A DNA stretch of 6,451 bases from an uncultured Erysipelotrichaceae bacterium (GCA_937917505.1 CALDMQ010000273.1:1-6451); one strand, 5' to 3'. Positions 1 through 5,926 are shown, counted from the first letter of the stretch. The notes: a model not told the origin generated them from the sequence alone. Translations and numbers: made by a program.

Positions 1-233
1 GGTTTGCAACACCAAATTATGAATTATCACTGACAAATAAATATGTTCAAATGATGATGATTTTTTCAATTATGTTTTTTAATATTTATGGTTTTGTAAT
101 TTTTAATCTTATTTTTTGGATATATTTAATTCGTTTAAAACCTTTTGGACAATCATATCTTTATCCACTGATTCCATTCAATGCACAAAAATTCTTTCAA
201 TTTTTGATAAGAAAACCAAAGAAAAATCAATAA
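1..233 (+). CDS. GerA-family spore germination protein, C-terminal fragment
   Basis: The reading frame is open from base 3 and stops with TAA at 231-233, giving the last 76 residues of a protein that starts upstream of the window. It begins with ATPNYELSL, then a hydrophobic membrane segment of about 25 residues, then LKPFGQSYLYPLIPFN and a basic tail IRKPKKNQ. This is the layout of the C-terminus of GerA-family (GerAA-type) germinant receptor subunits: a conserved ATPxYELSL segment, a last transmembrane helix, a (K/R)SFGVPYLxPxxP-like motif and a cytoplasmic basic tail. The family sits in the spore inner membrane and helps sense germinants. Met codons at 51-59 lie inside the conserved region, so they are not the start. 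The usual partner subunits (GerAB, GerAC types) do not follow; they may lie upstream or be absent. Identification rests on motif memory over a short fragment. Confidence 0.82.
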   Translation, partial: FATPNYELSLTNKYVQMMMIFSIMFFNIYGFVIFNLIFWIYLIRLKPFGQSYLYPLIPFNAQKFFQFLIRKPKKNQ

Positions 234-258
234 AATCCTTTTCTCTCGTTTGATGAAA

Positions 259-267
259 TGCTAAAAT
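259..267 (+). promoter_or_regulatory. Possible extended -10 promoter for the cdsB-like gene
   Basis: TGCTAAAAT has the TGn spacing of an extended -10 element followed by TAAAAT. No convincing -35 hexamer lies 16-18 bases upstream. If it is used, transcription would start near base 274, just before the start codon chosen at 284, and the upstream in-frame ATG codons at 266 and 272 would be excluded. This is inference from sequence match only. Confidence 0.35.
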
Positions 268-273
268 GGGTAT

Positions 274-279
274 GGTGAT
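274..279 (+). promoter_or_regulatory. Ribosome binding site deciding the cdsB-like start
   Basis: GGTGAT matches the 3' part of the consensus GGAGGTGAT and lies four bases before the ATG at 284. The ATG codons at 266 and 272 have no Shine-Dalgarno match at normal spacing. This supports the start at 284, which also matches the family's N-terminal length. Confidence 0.5.
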
Positions 280-283
280 AAAA

Positions 284-1558
284 ATGGAAAAATATGATCA
301 TATCTATCAAACATATGTCAAAATTTTACAAGAAGAATTAGTTCCTGCCATGGGGTGTACAGAACCCATAGCATTAGCTTATTGTGCGAGTTTGTGTAGA
401 GATGCTTTGAATGATGATATTGAAAAGATTGATGTGAAAGTCAGTGGTAATATTATTAAAAATGTCAAGAGTGTGATTGTGCCTCATACTGATGGATTAA
501 AAGGCATAGAAGCAAGTGTTGTTGCAGGAATTGTGGCAGGACAAAGTGATAAAGTTTTAGAAGTAATTAGTGATGTTAATGTATCACAAAAAGAAAAAAT
601 GAGAAAAGTTTTAAAAACTTTACCTATATGTATTGAACCTCTTGAAAGTGAATATGTTTTAGATATTATTGTTCATCTATATGGAAAATCTCATGATGCT
701 ATGGTACGTATAGCTGGTTTTCATACGAATGTTATATGTATTCAAAGGGATCAAGATATTCTTCATCAAGCGGGTGTTTTTACAAAAAAAGAAACTTCAT
801 TAATTGATCGTACTTTATTAAATGTGAAAGATATTTGCGAATTTGCTTCTCTTGTTGATATTGATGATGTTAAAGATGTTTTGCAAAGACAAATTGATTA
901 TAATCTAGCAATTGCTAAAGAAGGATTGACAAATCATTGGGGTGCACAAATTGGAAAAGTATTATTAAATACATACGGTGATGATGTCAAGATTAAAGCA
1001 AAAGCTTATGCAGCAGCTGGTAGTGATGCGAGAATGAGTGGGTGTGAAATGCCAGTTATTATTAATTCAGGAAGCGGGAATCAAGGTATGACAGCTTCTT
1101 TACCAGTTATTATCTATGCTCAGGAACAAGGTTATGATGAAGAAAGATTATATCGTTCTTTGGTGATTTCTAATTTATGTACAATTCATCAAAAAACAGG
1201 TATTGGTCGTCTTTCAGCATATTGTGGAGCAGTAAGTGCTGGAGTCGGTGCAGGTTGTGGAATTGCTTATCTTGATGGTGGCGATTATGAAACTATTGCA
1301 CATACTTTAGTTAATGCACTTGCTATTGTTTCAGGAATTGTTTGTGATGGAGCAAAACCATCTTGTGCTGCAAAGATTGCTTCTAGTGTTGATGCGGGTA
1401 TTTTAGGTTATACAATGTATAAAAATGGTTATGAGTTTAAAGGTGGCGATGGTCTTGTTTGTAAAGGTGTAGAAGAAACAATTCATAATATTGGTCGTTT
1501 GTCACGTGAGGGAATGAAAGAAACTGATAAAGAAATTATAAAAATGATGTGTGATTAG
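284..1558 (+). CDS. cdsB: UPF0597-family L-cysteine desulfidase / serine dehydratase-like enzyme
   Basis: The 424-residue protein belongs to the UPF0597 family, also annotated serine dehydratase alpha-like. Members include the archaeal L-cysteine desulfidase CdsB and E. coli CyuA (YhaM), which degrade L-cysteine to pyruvate, ammonia and sulfide using a 4Fe-4S cluster. Family landmarks are clear: ELVPAMGCTEPIA near the N-terminus (Cys25), SGSGNQGM at about 262-269, YCGAVSAG with Cys314, GAGCG with Cys325, and VCDGAKPSCAAKI with Cys354 and Cys361. As I recall, the cluster ligands proposed in Methanocaldococcus jannaschii are Cys25, Cys282 and Cys322; here Cys25 has the same number and Cys314/Cys354 keep the 40-residue spacing. 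The enzyme is expected to be cytoplasmic and oxygen-sensitive. An upstream in-frame ATG at 266 would add six residues but is less likely (see ribosome binding site). It appears monocistronic, with tandem terminators behind it. A serine or other amino-acid substrate cannot be excluded. Confidence 0.87.
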   Translation: MEKYDHIYQTYVKILQEELVPAMGCTEPIALAYCASLCRDALNDDIEKIDVKVSGNIIKNVKSVIVPHTDGLKGIEASVVAGIVAGQSDKVLEVISDVNVSQKEKMRKVLKTLPICIEPLESEYVLDIIVHLYGKSHDAMVRIAGFHTNVICIQRDQDILHQAGVFTKKETSLIDRTLLNVKDICEFASLVDIDDVKDVLQRQIDYNLAIAKEGLTNHWGAQIGKVLLNTYGDDVKIKAKAYAAAGSDARMSGCEMPVIINSGSGNQGMTASLPVIIYAQEQGYDEERLYRSLVISNLCTIHQKTGIGRLSAYCGAVSAGVGAGCGIAYLDGGDYETIAHTLVNALAIVSGIVCDGAKPSCAAKIASSVDAGILGYTMYKNGYEFKGGDGLVCKGVEETIHNIGRLSREGMKETDKEIIKMMCD

Positions 1559-1576
1559 TGAATAATCACACTTTTT
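1549..1576 (+). terminator. Terminator 1 after the cdsB-like gene, overlapping its stop codon
   Basis: A perfect 9-bp inverted repeat, GTGTGATTA (1549-1557) and TAATCACAC (1563-1571), with a 5-base loop, is followed by TTTTT. The left arm contains the last sense codons and most of the TAG stop (1556-1558), so the terminator overlaps the end of the gene. Confidence 0.75.
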
Positions 1577-1585
1577 GATAAAAAG

Positions 1586-1615
1586 AAAAGATAGCAAATT
1601 TTTTTGCTATCTTTT
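1586..1615. terminator. Terminator 2 after the cdsB-like gene, symmetrical
   Basis: A perfect 13-bp stem, AAAAGATAGCAAA (1586-1598) and TTTGCTATCTTTT (1603-1615), has a TTTT loop. Flanking A and T runs make it look like an intrinsic terminator on either strand, but only the plus-strand gene points into it. It lies ten bases after the first terminator. Confidence 0.8.
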
Positions 1616-1733
1616 AGGTTTTTATGAAGAATGTTTAATGCTATGCTTTCATTTTCGATAAAGTTTTTAAGTTAGTGGAATCTAAACAAATATATAAATA
1701 TAAAATGAGCGTATATATAAAACAATAAAAAAA

Positions 1734-1764
1734 GTGACATATTTGTTAAAAGATATGCTATAAT
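1734..1764 (+). promoter_or_regulatory. scpAB promoter with extended -10
   Basis: TGCTATAAT (1756-1764) is a perfect extended -10 element. GTGACA at 1734-1739 matches five of six -35 bases but with a long 19-base spacer, which the extended -10 could compensate. Transcription would begin near 1771, right at the Shine-Dalgarno sequence, giving a very short leader. The preceding AT-rich stretch (about 1616-1733) shows no gene, RNA or clear repeat that I can recognise. Confidence 0.7.
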
Positions 1765-1771
1765 AACTTGC

Positions 1772-1776
1772 AGGAG
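1772..1776 (+). promoter_or_regulatory. Ribosome binding site deciding the scpA start
   Basis: AGGAG lies nine bases before the ATG at 1786. An in-frame TTG at 1768 lies upstream of this site, and probably upstream of the transcription start, so it is rejected as the start. Confidence 0.75.
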
Positions 1777-1785
1777 TGTGATGAT

Positions 1786-2514
1786 ATGGGTTATGAAGTG
1801 GTTTTAGATGATTTTCAAGGTCCTTTGGATTTGTTATTACATTTGATTAAAGAAAAGGAATTGGATCTTGAAACATTAGAAGTTTCTGTGATTACAGATC
1901 AATATTTAGCCTATATCAATCAAATGGATTCAAGTCAACTTGAAACAATGTCAGAATATTTGGTTATGGCAGCACAACTTGTAGAAATGAAAAGTAAGAT
2001 GTTATTACCAAATGAAAAAGTAGAACTTGAGGATGAATATCAAGAAGATCCACGTGAACAATTGATCAAACGATTGATTGAATATAAAAAATATAAAGAT
2101 GTTTTAGATGATATGAAAGAATGTTATGAATATCGTCATACAATACATACAAAAGCACCGGCGTTGATGGATGATTTTGTGGTTGATACGACAGAATTGA
2201 TTCCTGATAATTTAGAAGTTTATGACTTAATTAGAGCAATGCAAAAGATGTTTCAAAGAAAAGTTTTATCTGCACCTTTGGAATCTAAAATTGCACGTGT
2301 AGAAATTTCAATTGAAGAGCGTAGTGATCAAATTAGACAATATTTTAAGGTTCATAAAAATCAAAGAATTCATTTTGAAGATTTATTTGATGAACCATCA
2401 AGAACATATTTTGTAGTAACTTTCTTATCTATATTGGTTTTAGTCAATAGTAAAGAATTAGAGATAGAACAAAGTGGAAATTTTGAACAAATCTATTTAA
2501 AGGAGAGAGCATAG
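1786..2514 (+). CDS. scpA: Segregation and condensation protein ScpA (kleisin)
   Basis: ScpA is the kleisin subunit of the bacterial SMC condensin: its N-terminal domain binds the SMC neck, its C-terminal winged helix binds the SMC head, and the middle binds a ScpB dimer. The 242-residue length is normal. The N-terminus YEVVLDDFQGPLDLLLHLI is the family signature, followed by the helical DQYLAYI and SEYLVMAAQLVEMKSKMLLP segments (to about residue 75). An acidic linker follows (about 78-92). The C-terminal winged helix at about 195-242 contains FEDLFDEPSR, VVTFLSILVLV and FEQIYL. The gene starts a two-gene operon with scpB, which overlaps its stop by one base, suggesting translational coupling. 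The smc gene is not in the window, as is usual in this phylum. The identification is secure. Confidence 0.97.
   Translation: MGYEVVLDDFQGPLDLLLHLIKEKELDLETLEVSVITDQYLAYINQMDSSQLETMSEYLVMAAQLVEMKSKMLLPNEKVELEDEYQEDPREQLIKRLIEYKKYKDVLDDMKECYEYRHTIHTKAPALMDDFVVDTTELIPDNLEVYDLIRAMQKMFQRKVLSAPLESKIARVEISIEERSDQIRQYFKVHKNQRIHFEDLFDEPSRTYFVVTFLSILVLVNSKELEIEQSGNFEQIYLKERA
2501..2507 (+). promoter_or_regulatory. Ribosome binding site for the scpB GTG start
   Basis: AGGAGAG inside the end of scpA lies six bases before the GTG at 2514. It supports a GTG start that shares its G with the scpA TAG stop. Confidence 0.75.
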
Positions 2515-3089
2515 TGGAACATAATGAAATTTTGAGTGTGCTAGAAGGAATGCTGTTTTTAGCAGGAGATGAAGGTCTAACTGTTAAACAAGTTTCATCT
2601 GTTTTACAATTAAATAAAAAAGAAGCAACTGAATATTTAGATGAGTTAATACAAATTGTTAATCAAAGAATAATTAAGGGAATTGAAATTGTGAATTTTG
2701 GTGGTGTTTTTAAATTTGCAACACTATCAAAGCATCATGAAATTTATCAACGTATGGTTGAACAAAATGAAAACACACTTTCCAATGCAGCTTTAGAAAC
2801 ACTTGCAATTATTGCTTATAATCAACCGATTACACGTGTAGGAGTAGAAGATATTCGTGGTGTTGGTTGTGATGCGATGATTCGTAAGCTTGTTGCGAAG
2901 GCTTTGATTAAAGAAGTTGGTCGTGAAGATAGTCCTGGTAAACCTATTTTATATGGTGTGACAGATGAATTTATGGATGCTTTTTCTTTAACATCTTTAG
3001 ATGAGTTACCTGAATTAAAAGAAATGAAAGAAGACTTTGATCAAGAAGATATCTTTAATACAAAATATACAGAAGATTTAACGGAATAA
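2514..3089 (+). CDS. scpB: Segregation and condensation protein ScpB
   Basis: ScpB dimerises and binds the central part of ScpA to regulate the SMC condensin in chromosome compaction and segregation. The protein has 191 residues, normal for the family, and contains two winged-helix domains. The first spans about residues 4-80, opening with ILSVLEGMLFLAGDEGLT. The second, about 90-160, holds the family signature ALETLAIIAYNQPITR (93-108), then VEDIRGV, LIKEVGREDSPGKPILYGVT and the end motif LDELPEL (162-168). An acidic tail follows. The start is GTG at 2514, overlapping the scpA stop by one base (TAGTG), with a good ribosome binding site. The variable position after IRGV is GCDAMIRKL here, a modest departure from the more usual NSD-type sequence. 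Its short distance to the next gene is interrupted by a weak terminator. Confidence 0.97.
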   Translation: MEHNEILSVLEGMLFLAGDEGLTVKQVSSVLQLNKKEATEYLDELIQIVNQRIIKGIEIVNFGGVFKFATLSKHHEIYQRMVEQNENTLSNAALETLAIIAYNQPITRVGVEDIRGVGCDAMIRKLVAKALIKEVGREDSPGKPILYGVTDEFMDAFSLTSLDELPELKEMKEDFDQEDIFNTKYTEDLTE

Positions 3090-3115
3090 GGGAAAAATTA
3101 TTTCCTTTTTCTTTT
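3088..3115 (+). terminator. Weak intrinsic terminator after scpB
   Basis: AAGGGAAA (3088-3095) pairs with TTTCCTTT (3101-3108) through eight pairs including one G-U, with a five-base AATTA loop, and is followed by a pyrimidine run TTCTTTT. Only two G-C pairs support it, so termination may be partial and some scpAB transcripts may continue into the next operon. Confidence 0.55.
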
Positions 3116-3119
3116 ACTC

Positions 3120-3130
3120 TGATATAAAAT
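3120..3130 (+). promoter_or_regulatory. Possible -10 element for the oxidoreductase operon
   Basis: TGATATAAAAT resembles an extended -10 (TGnTATAAA). No -35 hexamer is visible at 16-18 bases. Transcription from here would begin near 3135-3137, within or after the Shine-Dalgarno site for the ATG at 3142, and would favour the alternative start at 3157. The two readings conflict, so the call is weak. Confidence 0.3.
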
Positions 3131-3135
3131 AGGAG
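3131..3135 (+). promoter_or_regulatory. Ribosome binding site for the SDR start at 3142
   Basis: AGGAG lies six bases before the ATG at 3142, an ideal spacing, and is too far from the second in-frame ATG at 3157. That second ATG has only a weaker GGTGA at 3148-3152. Confidence 0.6.
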
Positions 3136-3141
3136 AAGAGA

Positions 3142-3864
3142 ATGTGTGGTGAAAATATGAGATTTAAAGATAAAGTTGTTGTTGTAAGTGGTGGAGCAAT
3201 GGGGATTGGAAAATGTATTGCAGATATGTTTTTTAAAGAAGGTGCTCATGTTTGTGTTATAGATATTTTAGAAAATGATTATTTTCAAGGAGATATTGGA
3301 GATAAACAAACATTGATTGATTTTTCTAAGAAAGTGATAAATGATTATGGACATGTTGATTATATAATCAATAATGCGAAACCTATCATGAAAGGACTTA
3401 ATGATTGTAGTTATGAGGAATTTGAATATGCATTGAAGGTTGGTGTCACAGCACCATTTATGTTAGTGAAGTTGTTTCAGGAGTATTTAGGTGAGAATGC
3501 AAGTATTGTCAATATATCATCGAGTCGTGATCGTATGAGTCAACCACAAAGTGAAAGTTATACTGCTGCAAAAGGTGGTATATCAGCTTTAACACATAGC
3601 ATGGCAGTTTCTTTAGCGCATAAGGCAAGAGTTAACTCTATTTCACCAGGTTGGATAGATACATGTTATGAAATATATAGTGGAAGTGATGTGAAACAAC
3701 ATTTAGTAAATCGTGTTGGAAAGGCAGAAGATATTGCGCATATGGTTTTATTTTTATGTAGTGAAGATGCGGGATTTATTACAGGCGAAAATATTTGTAT
3801 TGATGGTGGGATGACTAAACAAATGATTTATCATAATGATTTTGGTTGGAGATTGGAGGAATAA
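3142..3864 (+). CDS. Short-chain dehydrogenase/reductase (SDR), NAD-type
   Basis: This 240-residue protein is a classical SDR with one Rossmann fold. Visible motifs are the cofactor loop SGGAMGIG (16-23), Asp41 at the end of the second strand, which in SDRs favours NAD(H) over NADP(H), the DIGD segment (51-54), NNAKP where NNAG is usual (77-81), NISSS with the catalytic Ser127, YTAAK with Tyr140 and Lys144, NSISPGWIDT, and GENICIDGGMTKQMIY near the end. The stretch after the second strand is short, which makes the protein slightly smaller than the usual 250. The position that normally holds the tetrad Asn (NLxGxF) reads VGVTAPF, so Gly101 replaces it. The start at 3142 follows the AGGAG site; Met6 at 3157 (MRFKDKVVVVSGG) is a possible alternative. 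It leads an operon with the aldo/keto reductase two bases downstream. The substrate is unknown; a sugar or polyol alcohol is a guess from its neighbours. Confidence 0.9.
   Translation: MCGENMRFKDKVVVVSGGAMGIGKCIADMFFKEGAHVCVIDILENDYFQGDIGDKQTLIDFSKKVINDYGHVDYIINNAKPIMKGLNDCSYEEFEYALKVGVTAPFMLVKLFQEYLGENASIVNISSSRDRMSQPQSESYTAAKGGISALTHSMAVSLAHKARVNSISPGWIDTCYEIYSGSDVKQHLVNRVGKAEDIAHMVLFLCSEDAGFITGENICIDGGMTKQMIYHNDFGWRLEE
3855..3859 (+). promoter_or_regulatory. Ribosome binding site deciding the aldo/keto reductase start
   Basis: GGAGG, within the last codons of the SDR gene, lies seven bases before the ATG at 3867. A TTG at 3846 in the same frame precedes this site and is therefore rejected as the start. 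Confidence 0.8.
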
Positions 3865-3866
3865 TT

Positions 3867-4880
3867 ATGAAGACAATAACATTAGGTTCAACAAATATTC
3901 AAACAATTCAAAATGCTTTTGGGGCATTGCCTATTCAAAGAGTGTCGATGGAAGAAGCCATTCATATATTAAGAAAAGCCTATCAAGGTGGTATGCGTTT
4001 TTTCGATACAGCAAGAGCTTATAGTGACAGTGAAGCATTCTGTGATATACCTAGAGAAGATATTTATATTGCAACCAAGACAATGGCAAAAACCCCTGAA
4101 GAATTTTGGAAACAATTGAATACATCATTAGAACTATTAAAAACAGATTACATTGATATCTATCAATTCCATTGTGCTTCACAAGTCTATAAGCCTGATG
4201 ATGGAACAGGTATGTATGAATGTATGTTAGAAGCTAAAAGACAAGGGAAGATTAAACATATTGGTATTACAGCTCATTTATTACAAGTGGCTTTTGATGC
4301 AGTAGAGTCAGGATTATATGAAACATTGCAATTTCCACTTAGTTATTTATCAACTGAGCAAGAGATTGAATTGGTAAGAAAATGTCAAGAAAAGAACATG
4401 GGTTTTATTGCAATGAAAGGACTCGCTGGCGGTTTGATTAACCAATCAGATAAAGCAATGGCATTTATGACACAATTTGATAATGTTTTACCTATATGGG
4501 GTATTCAAAAAGAAAGTGAACTTGATGAATGGTTATCTTATAATGAAGTAATACCAGTGATGAATGATGATATTAAGACGTATATTGAAAAAGAAAAGAA
4601 AGAATTATCTGGAGATTTCTGTCGTGGTTGTGGGTATTGTATGTCTTGTCCAGTTGGTATCCAAATTAACCAATGTGCACGTATGTCTTTGATGCTAAGA
4701 AGAGCGCCATCTGATGCTTGGTTAACATCACAAATGCAAGCAGAAATGAAGAAGATTGAAAACTGTTTACATTGTGGTCAATGTCAACGAAAATGTCCAT
4801 ATAGTTTAGATATTCCTACATTATTGCAAAAGAATTATGTAGATTATCAAAAAGTCTTAAATGGAGAAGTTAAAGTTTAA
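3867..4880 (+). CDS. Aldo/keto reductase with C-terminal double 4Fe-4S motif
   Basis: The 337-residue protein has an aldo/keto reductase barrel (about 1-230) joined to a ferredoxin-like C-terminal region. The barrel keeps the catalytic tetrad: Asp47 and Tyr52 in FFDTARAYSDSE, Lys71 in IATKT, and His102 in IYQFHC. The C-terminal part has CxxCxxCxxCP at 252-262 (Cys252, 255, 258, 261) and CxxCxxCxxxCP at 300-311 (Cys300, 303, 306, 310), enough ligands for two 4Fe-4S clusters. This fusion is a known subgroup of bacterial AKRs, common in anaerobes, mostly without assigned substrates. The helix between Tyr52 and Lys71 is a few residues shorter than I expect. It is cytoplasmic, since no signal or membrane segment is seen. 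It starts two bases after the SDR stop and is followed 14 bases later by the Gfo/Idh gene, so all three are probably cotranscribed. The clusters suggest electron transfer to or from a partner, which is inference. Confidence 0.93.
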   Translation: MKTITLGSTNIQTIQNAFGALPIQRVSMEEAIHILRKAYQGGMRFFDTARAYSDSEAFCDIPREDIYIATKTMAKTPEEFWKQLNTSLELLKTDYIDIYQFHCASQVYKPDDGTGMYECMLEAKRQGKIKHIGITAHLLQVAFDAVESGLYETLQFPLSYLSTEQEIELVRKCQEKNMGFIAMKGLAGGLINQSDKAMAFMTQFDNVLPIWGIQKESELDEWLSYNEVIPVMNDDIKTYIEKEKKELSGDFCRGCGYCMSCPVGIQINQCARMSLMLRRAPSDAWLTSQMQAEMKKIENCLHCGQCQRKCPYSLDIPTLLQKNYVDYQKVLNGEVKV

Positions 4881-4886
4881 AGGGGG
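4881..4886 (+). promoter_or_regulatory. Ribosome binding site deciding the Gfo/Idh start
   Basis: AGGGGG ends two bases before the ATG at 4889 and eight bases before the ATG at 4895. The second spacing is normal and the first is too short, so the start at 4895 is preferred. Confidence 0.65.
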
Positions 4887-4894
4887 ATATGAAA

Positions 4895-5926
4895 ATGACA
4901 GATAAAAGGTTGGTTTTAGGTTATATCGGAAATGGGAAAAGTGCAAATCGTTATCATTTACCATTTGTTTTACAAAGATTAGATAAATTTCAAGTGAAAA
5001 CAATTTTTGATATTCATGTGACACATGATGTTTGGGAAGAAATTAATGGAGTAACCTATACTGAAGATGTGAATGATATTTTAAACGATCCGGAAATTGA
5101 TATGGTTGTTATTTGTACAACACATCATTATCATTACAATTATGCAAAACAAGTTTTAGAAGCAGGAAAGCATTGTTTGGTTGAAAAACCATTTATGGAA
5201 AATAGTGAACAAACTAAGGAAATCTTTGATTTGGCGAATGAAAAGGGATTATTTGTATCGGCTTATCAAAATCGTCGTTATGATAGTGATTTTTTAACTG
5301 TTCAAAAAGTTATTGAATCAGGGAAGTTAGGGGATCTATTAGAATTAGAAATGCATTTTGATTATTATCGTCCTGAAATTCCTGAAAATGTTCATCACTT
5401 TGATGGGGCGAATTCTTATTTATATGGACATGGTTGTCATACTTTAGATCAAGTGATTAGTTATTTTGGAAAACCTGATCATGTCCACTATGATGTTCGT
5501 CAATTGTTAGGTGATGGCAGAATGAATGATTATTTTGATTTAGATTTGTATTATGGTAAGTTAAAGGTTTCTGTGAAATCAAGTTACTTTAGAATCAAAG
5601 AAAGACCAAGTTTTATTGTTTACGGAACAAAAGGTATGTTTGTGAAACAAACAAAAGATCGTCAAGAAGAACATTTGAAATTATTCCATATGCCTACAAA
5701 TAGTGATTTTGGTCAAGATACATTGGATCATTATGGAGTATTAACGTATATAGATAATGATGGACATTATCATGAAGAAAAAGTAGAAAGTGTTCAAGGG
5801 GATTATGGTCGTGTTTATGATGGCATTTATGAAACGGTTGTGAATCATCAACCACAAGTCATTGAACATTGGCAAACATTATTACAAATGGAAATGTTGG
5901 AAACAGGAATTAAAGATTTGAAATAA
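4895..5926 (+). CDS. Gfo/Idh/MocA-family oxidoreductase, YhhX-like
   Basis: This 343-residue protein is a Gfo/Idh/MocA NAD(P)-dependent dehydrogenase; the family mostly oxidises or reduces sugars, inositols and their derivatives. The N-terminal Rossmann domain shows GYIGNGKSANRYHLPFVL (9-26), the LNDPEIDMVVICTTHHYH strand and the LVEKPF motif (95-100), whose Lys98 is the usual catalytic lysine. The C-terminal domain shows YQNRRYDSDFL (124-134), HFDYYRPE (154-161) and YGHGCHTLDQ with His182 and Asp185. These segments closely follow E. coli YhhX as I remember it, including the RYHLPYVL and QNRRFDS regions, so it is best called YhhX-like; the substrate of that protein is not established to my knowledge. 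The start at 4895 fits the ribosome binding site, with ATG 4889 as a two-residue-longer alternative. It is the last gene of the three-oxidoreductase operon and is closed by a strong terminator directly after the stop. Confidence 0.93.
   Translation: MTDKRLVLGYIGNGKSANRYHLPFVLQRLDKFQVKTIFDIHVTHDVWEEINGVTYTEDVNDILNDPEIDMVVICTTHHYHYNYAKQVLEAGKHCLVEKPFMENSEQTKEIFDLANEKGLFVSAYQNRRYDSDFLTVQKVIESGKLGDLLELEMHFDYYRPEIPENVHHFDGANSYLYGHGCHTLDQVISYFGKPDHVHYDVRQLLGDGRMNDYFDLDLYYGKLKVSVKSSYFRIKERPSFIVYGTKGMFVKQTKDRQEEHLKLFHMPTNSDFGQDTLDHYGVLTYIDNDGHYHEEKVESVQGDYGRVYDGIYETVVNHQPQVIEHWQTLLQMEMLETGIKDLK

Noticed and set aside
51..233. Stand-alone 60-residue membrane protein starting at the ATG cluster 51-59
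   Set aside because: The frame is open to the window edge and the residues before these Met codons (ATPNYELSL) are part of the conserved GerA C-terminus, so it is the end of a larger protein.
206..250. Possible terminator after the GerA-type gene
   Set aside because: The A-rich and T-rich runs (GAAAA near 221, CCTTTTCTC at 238-246) could pair only weakly with no GC core, so no terminator is called; transcript readthrough into the cdsB-like gene remains possible.
1691..1720. AT-rich TATATA repeats between the cdsB-like gene and scpA as an operator or origin-like element
   Set aside because: The pairing is simple alternating AT that is expected by chance at this composition, with no DnaA-box-like or iterated motif.
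1738..1757. CATAT / ATATG inverted repeat in the scpA promoter spacer
   Set aside because: Only five bases per arm, all AT apart from the outer pair, so chance is the better explanation.
3055..3249. Minus-strand open frame of 64 codons
   Set aside because: It lies across the end of scpB, the terminator and the start of the SDR gene, has no family resemblance and no good ribosome binding site; it is an antisense by-product.
3836..4024. Plus-strand open frame of 62 codons at the SDR/AKR junction
   Set aside because: It is out of frame with both genes and overlaps well-supported coding sequence; its low-complexity translation looks like a frame shadow.
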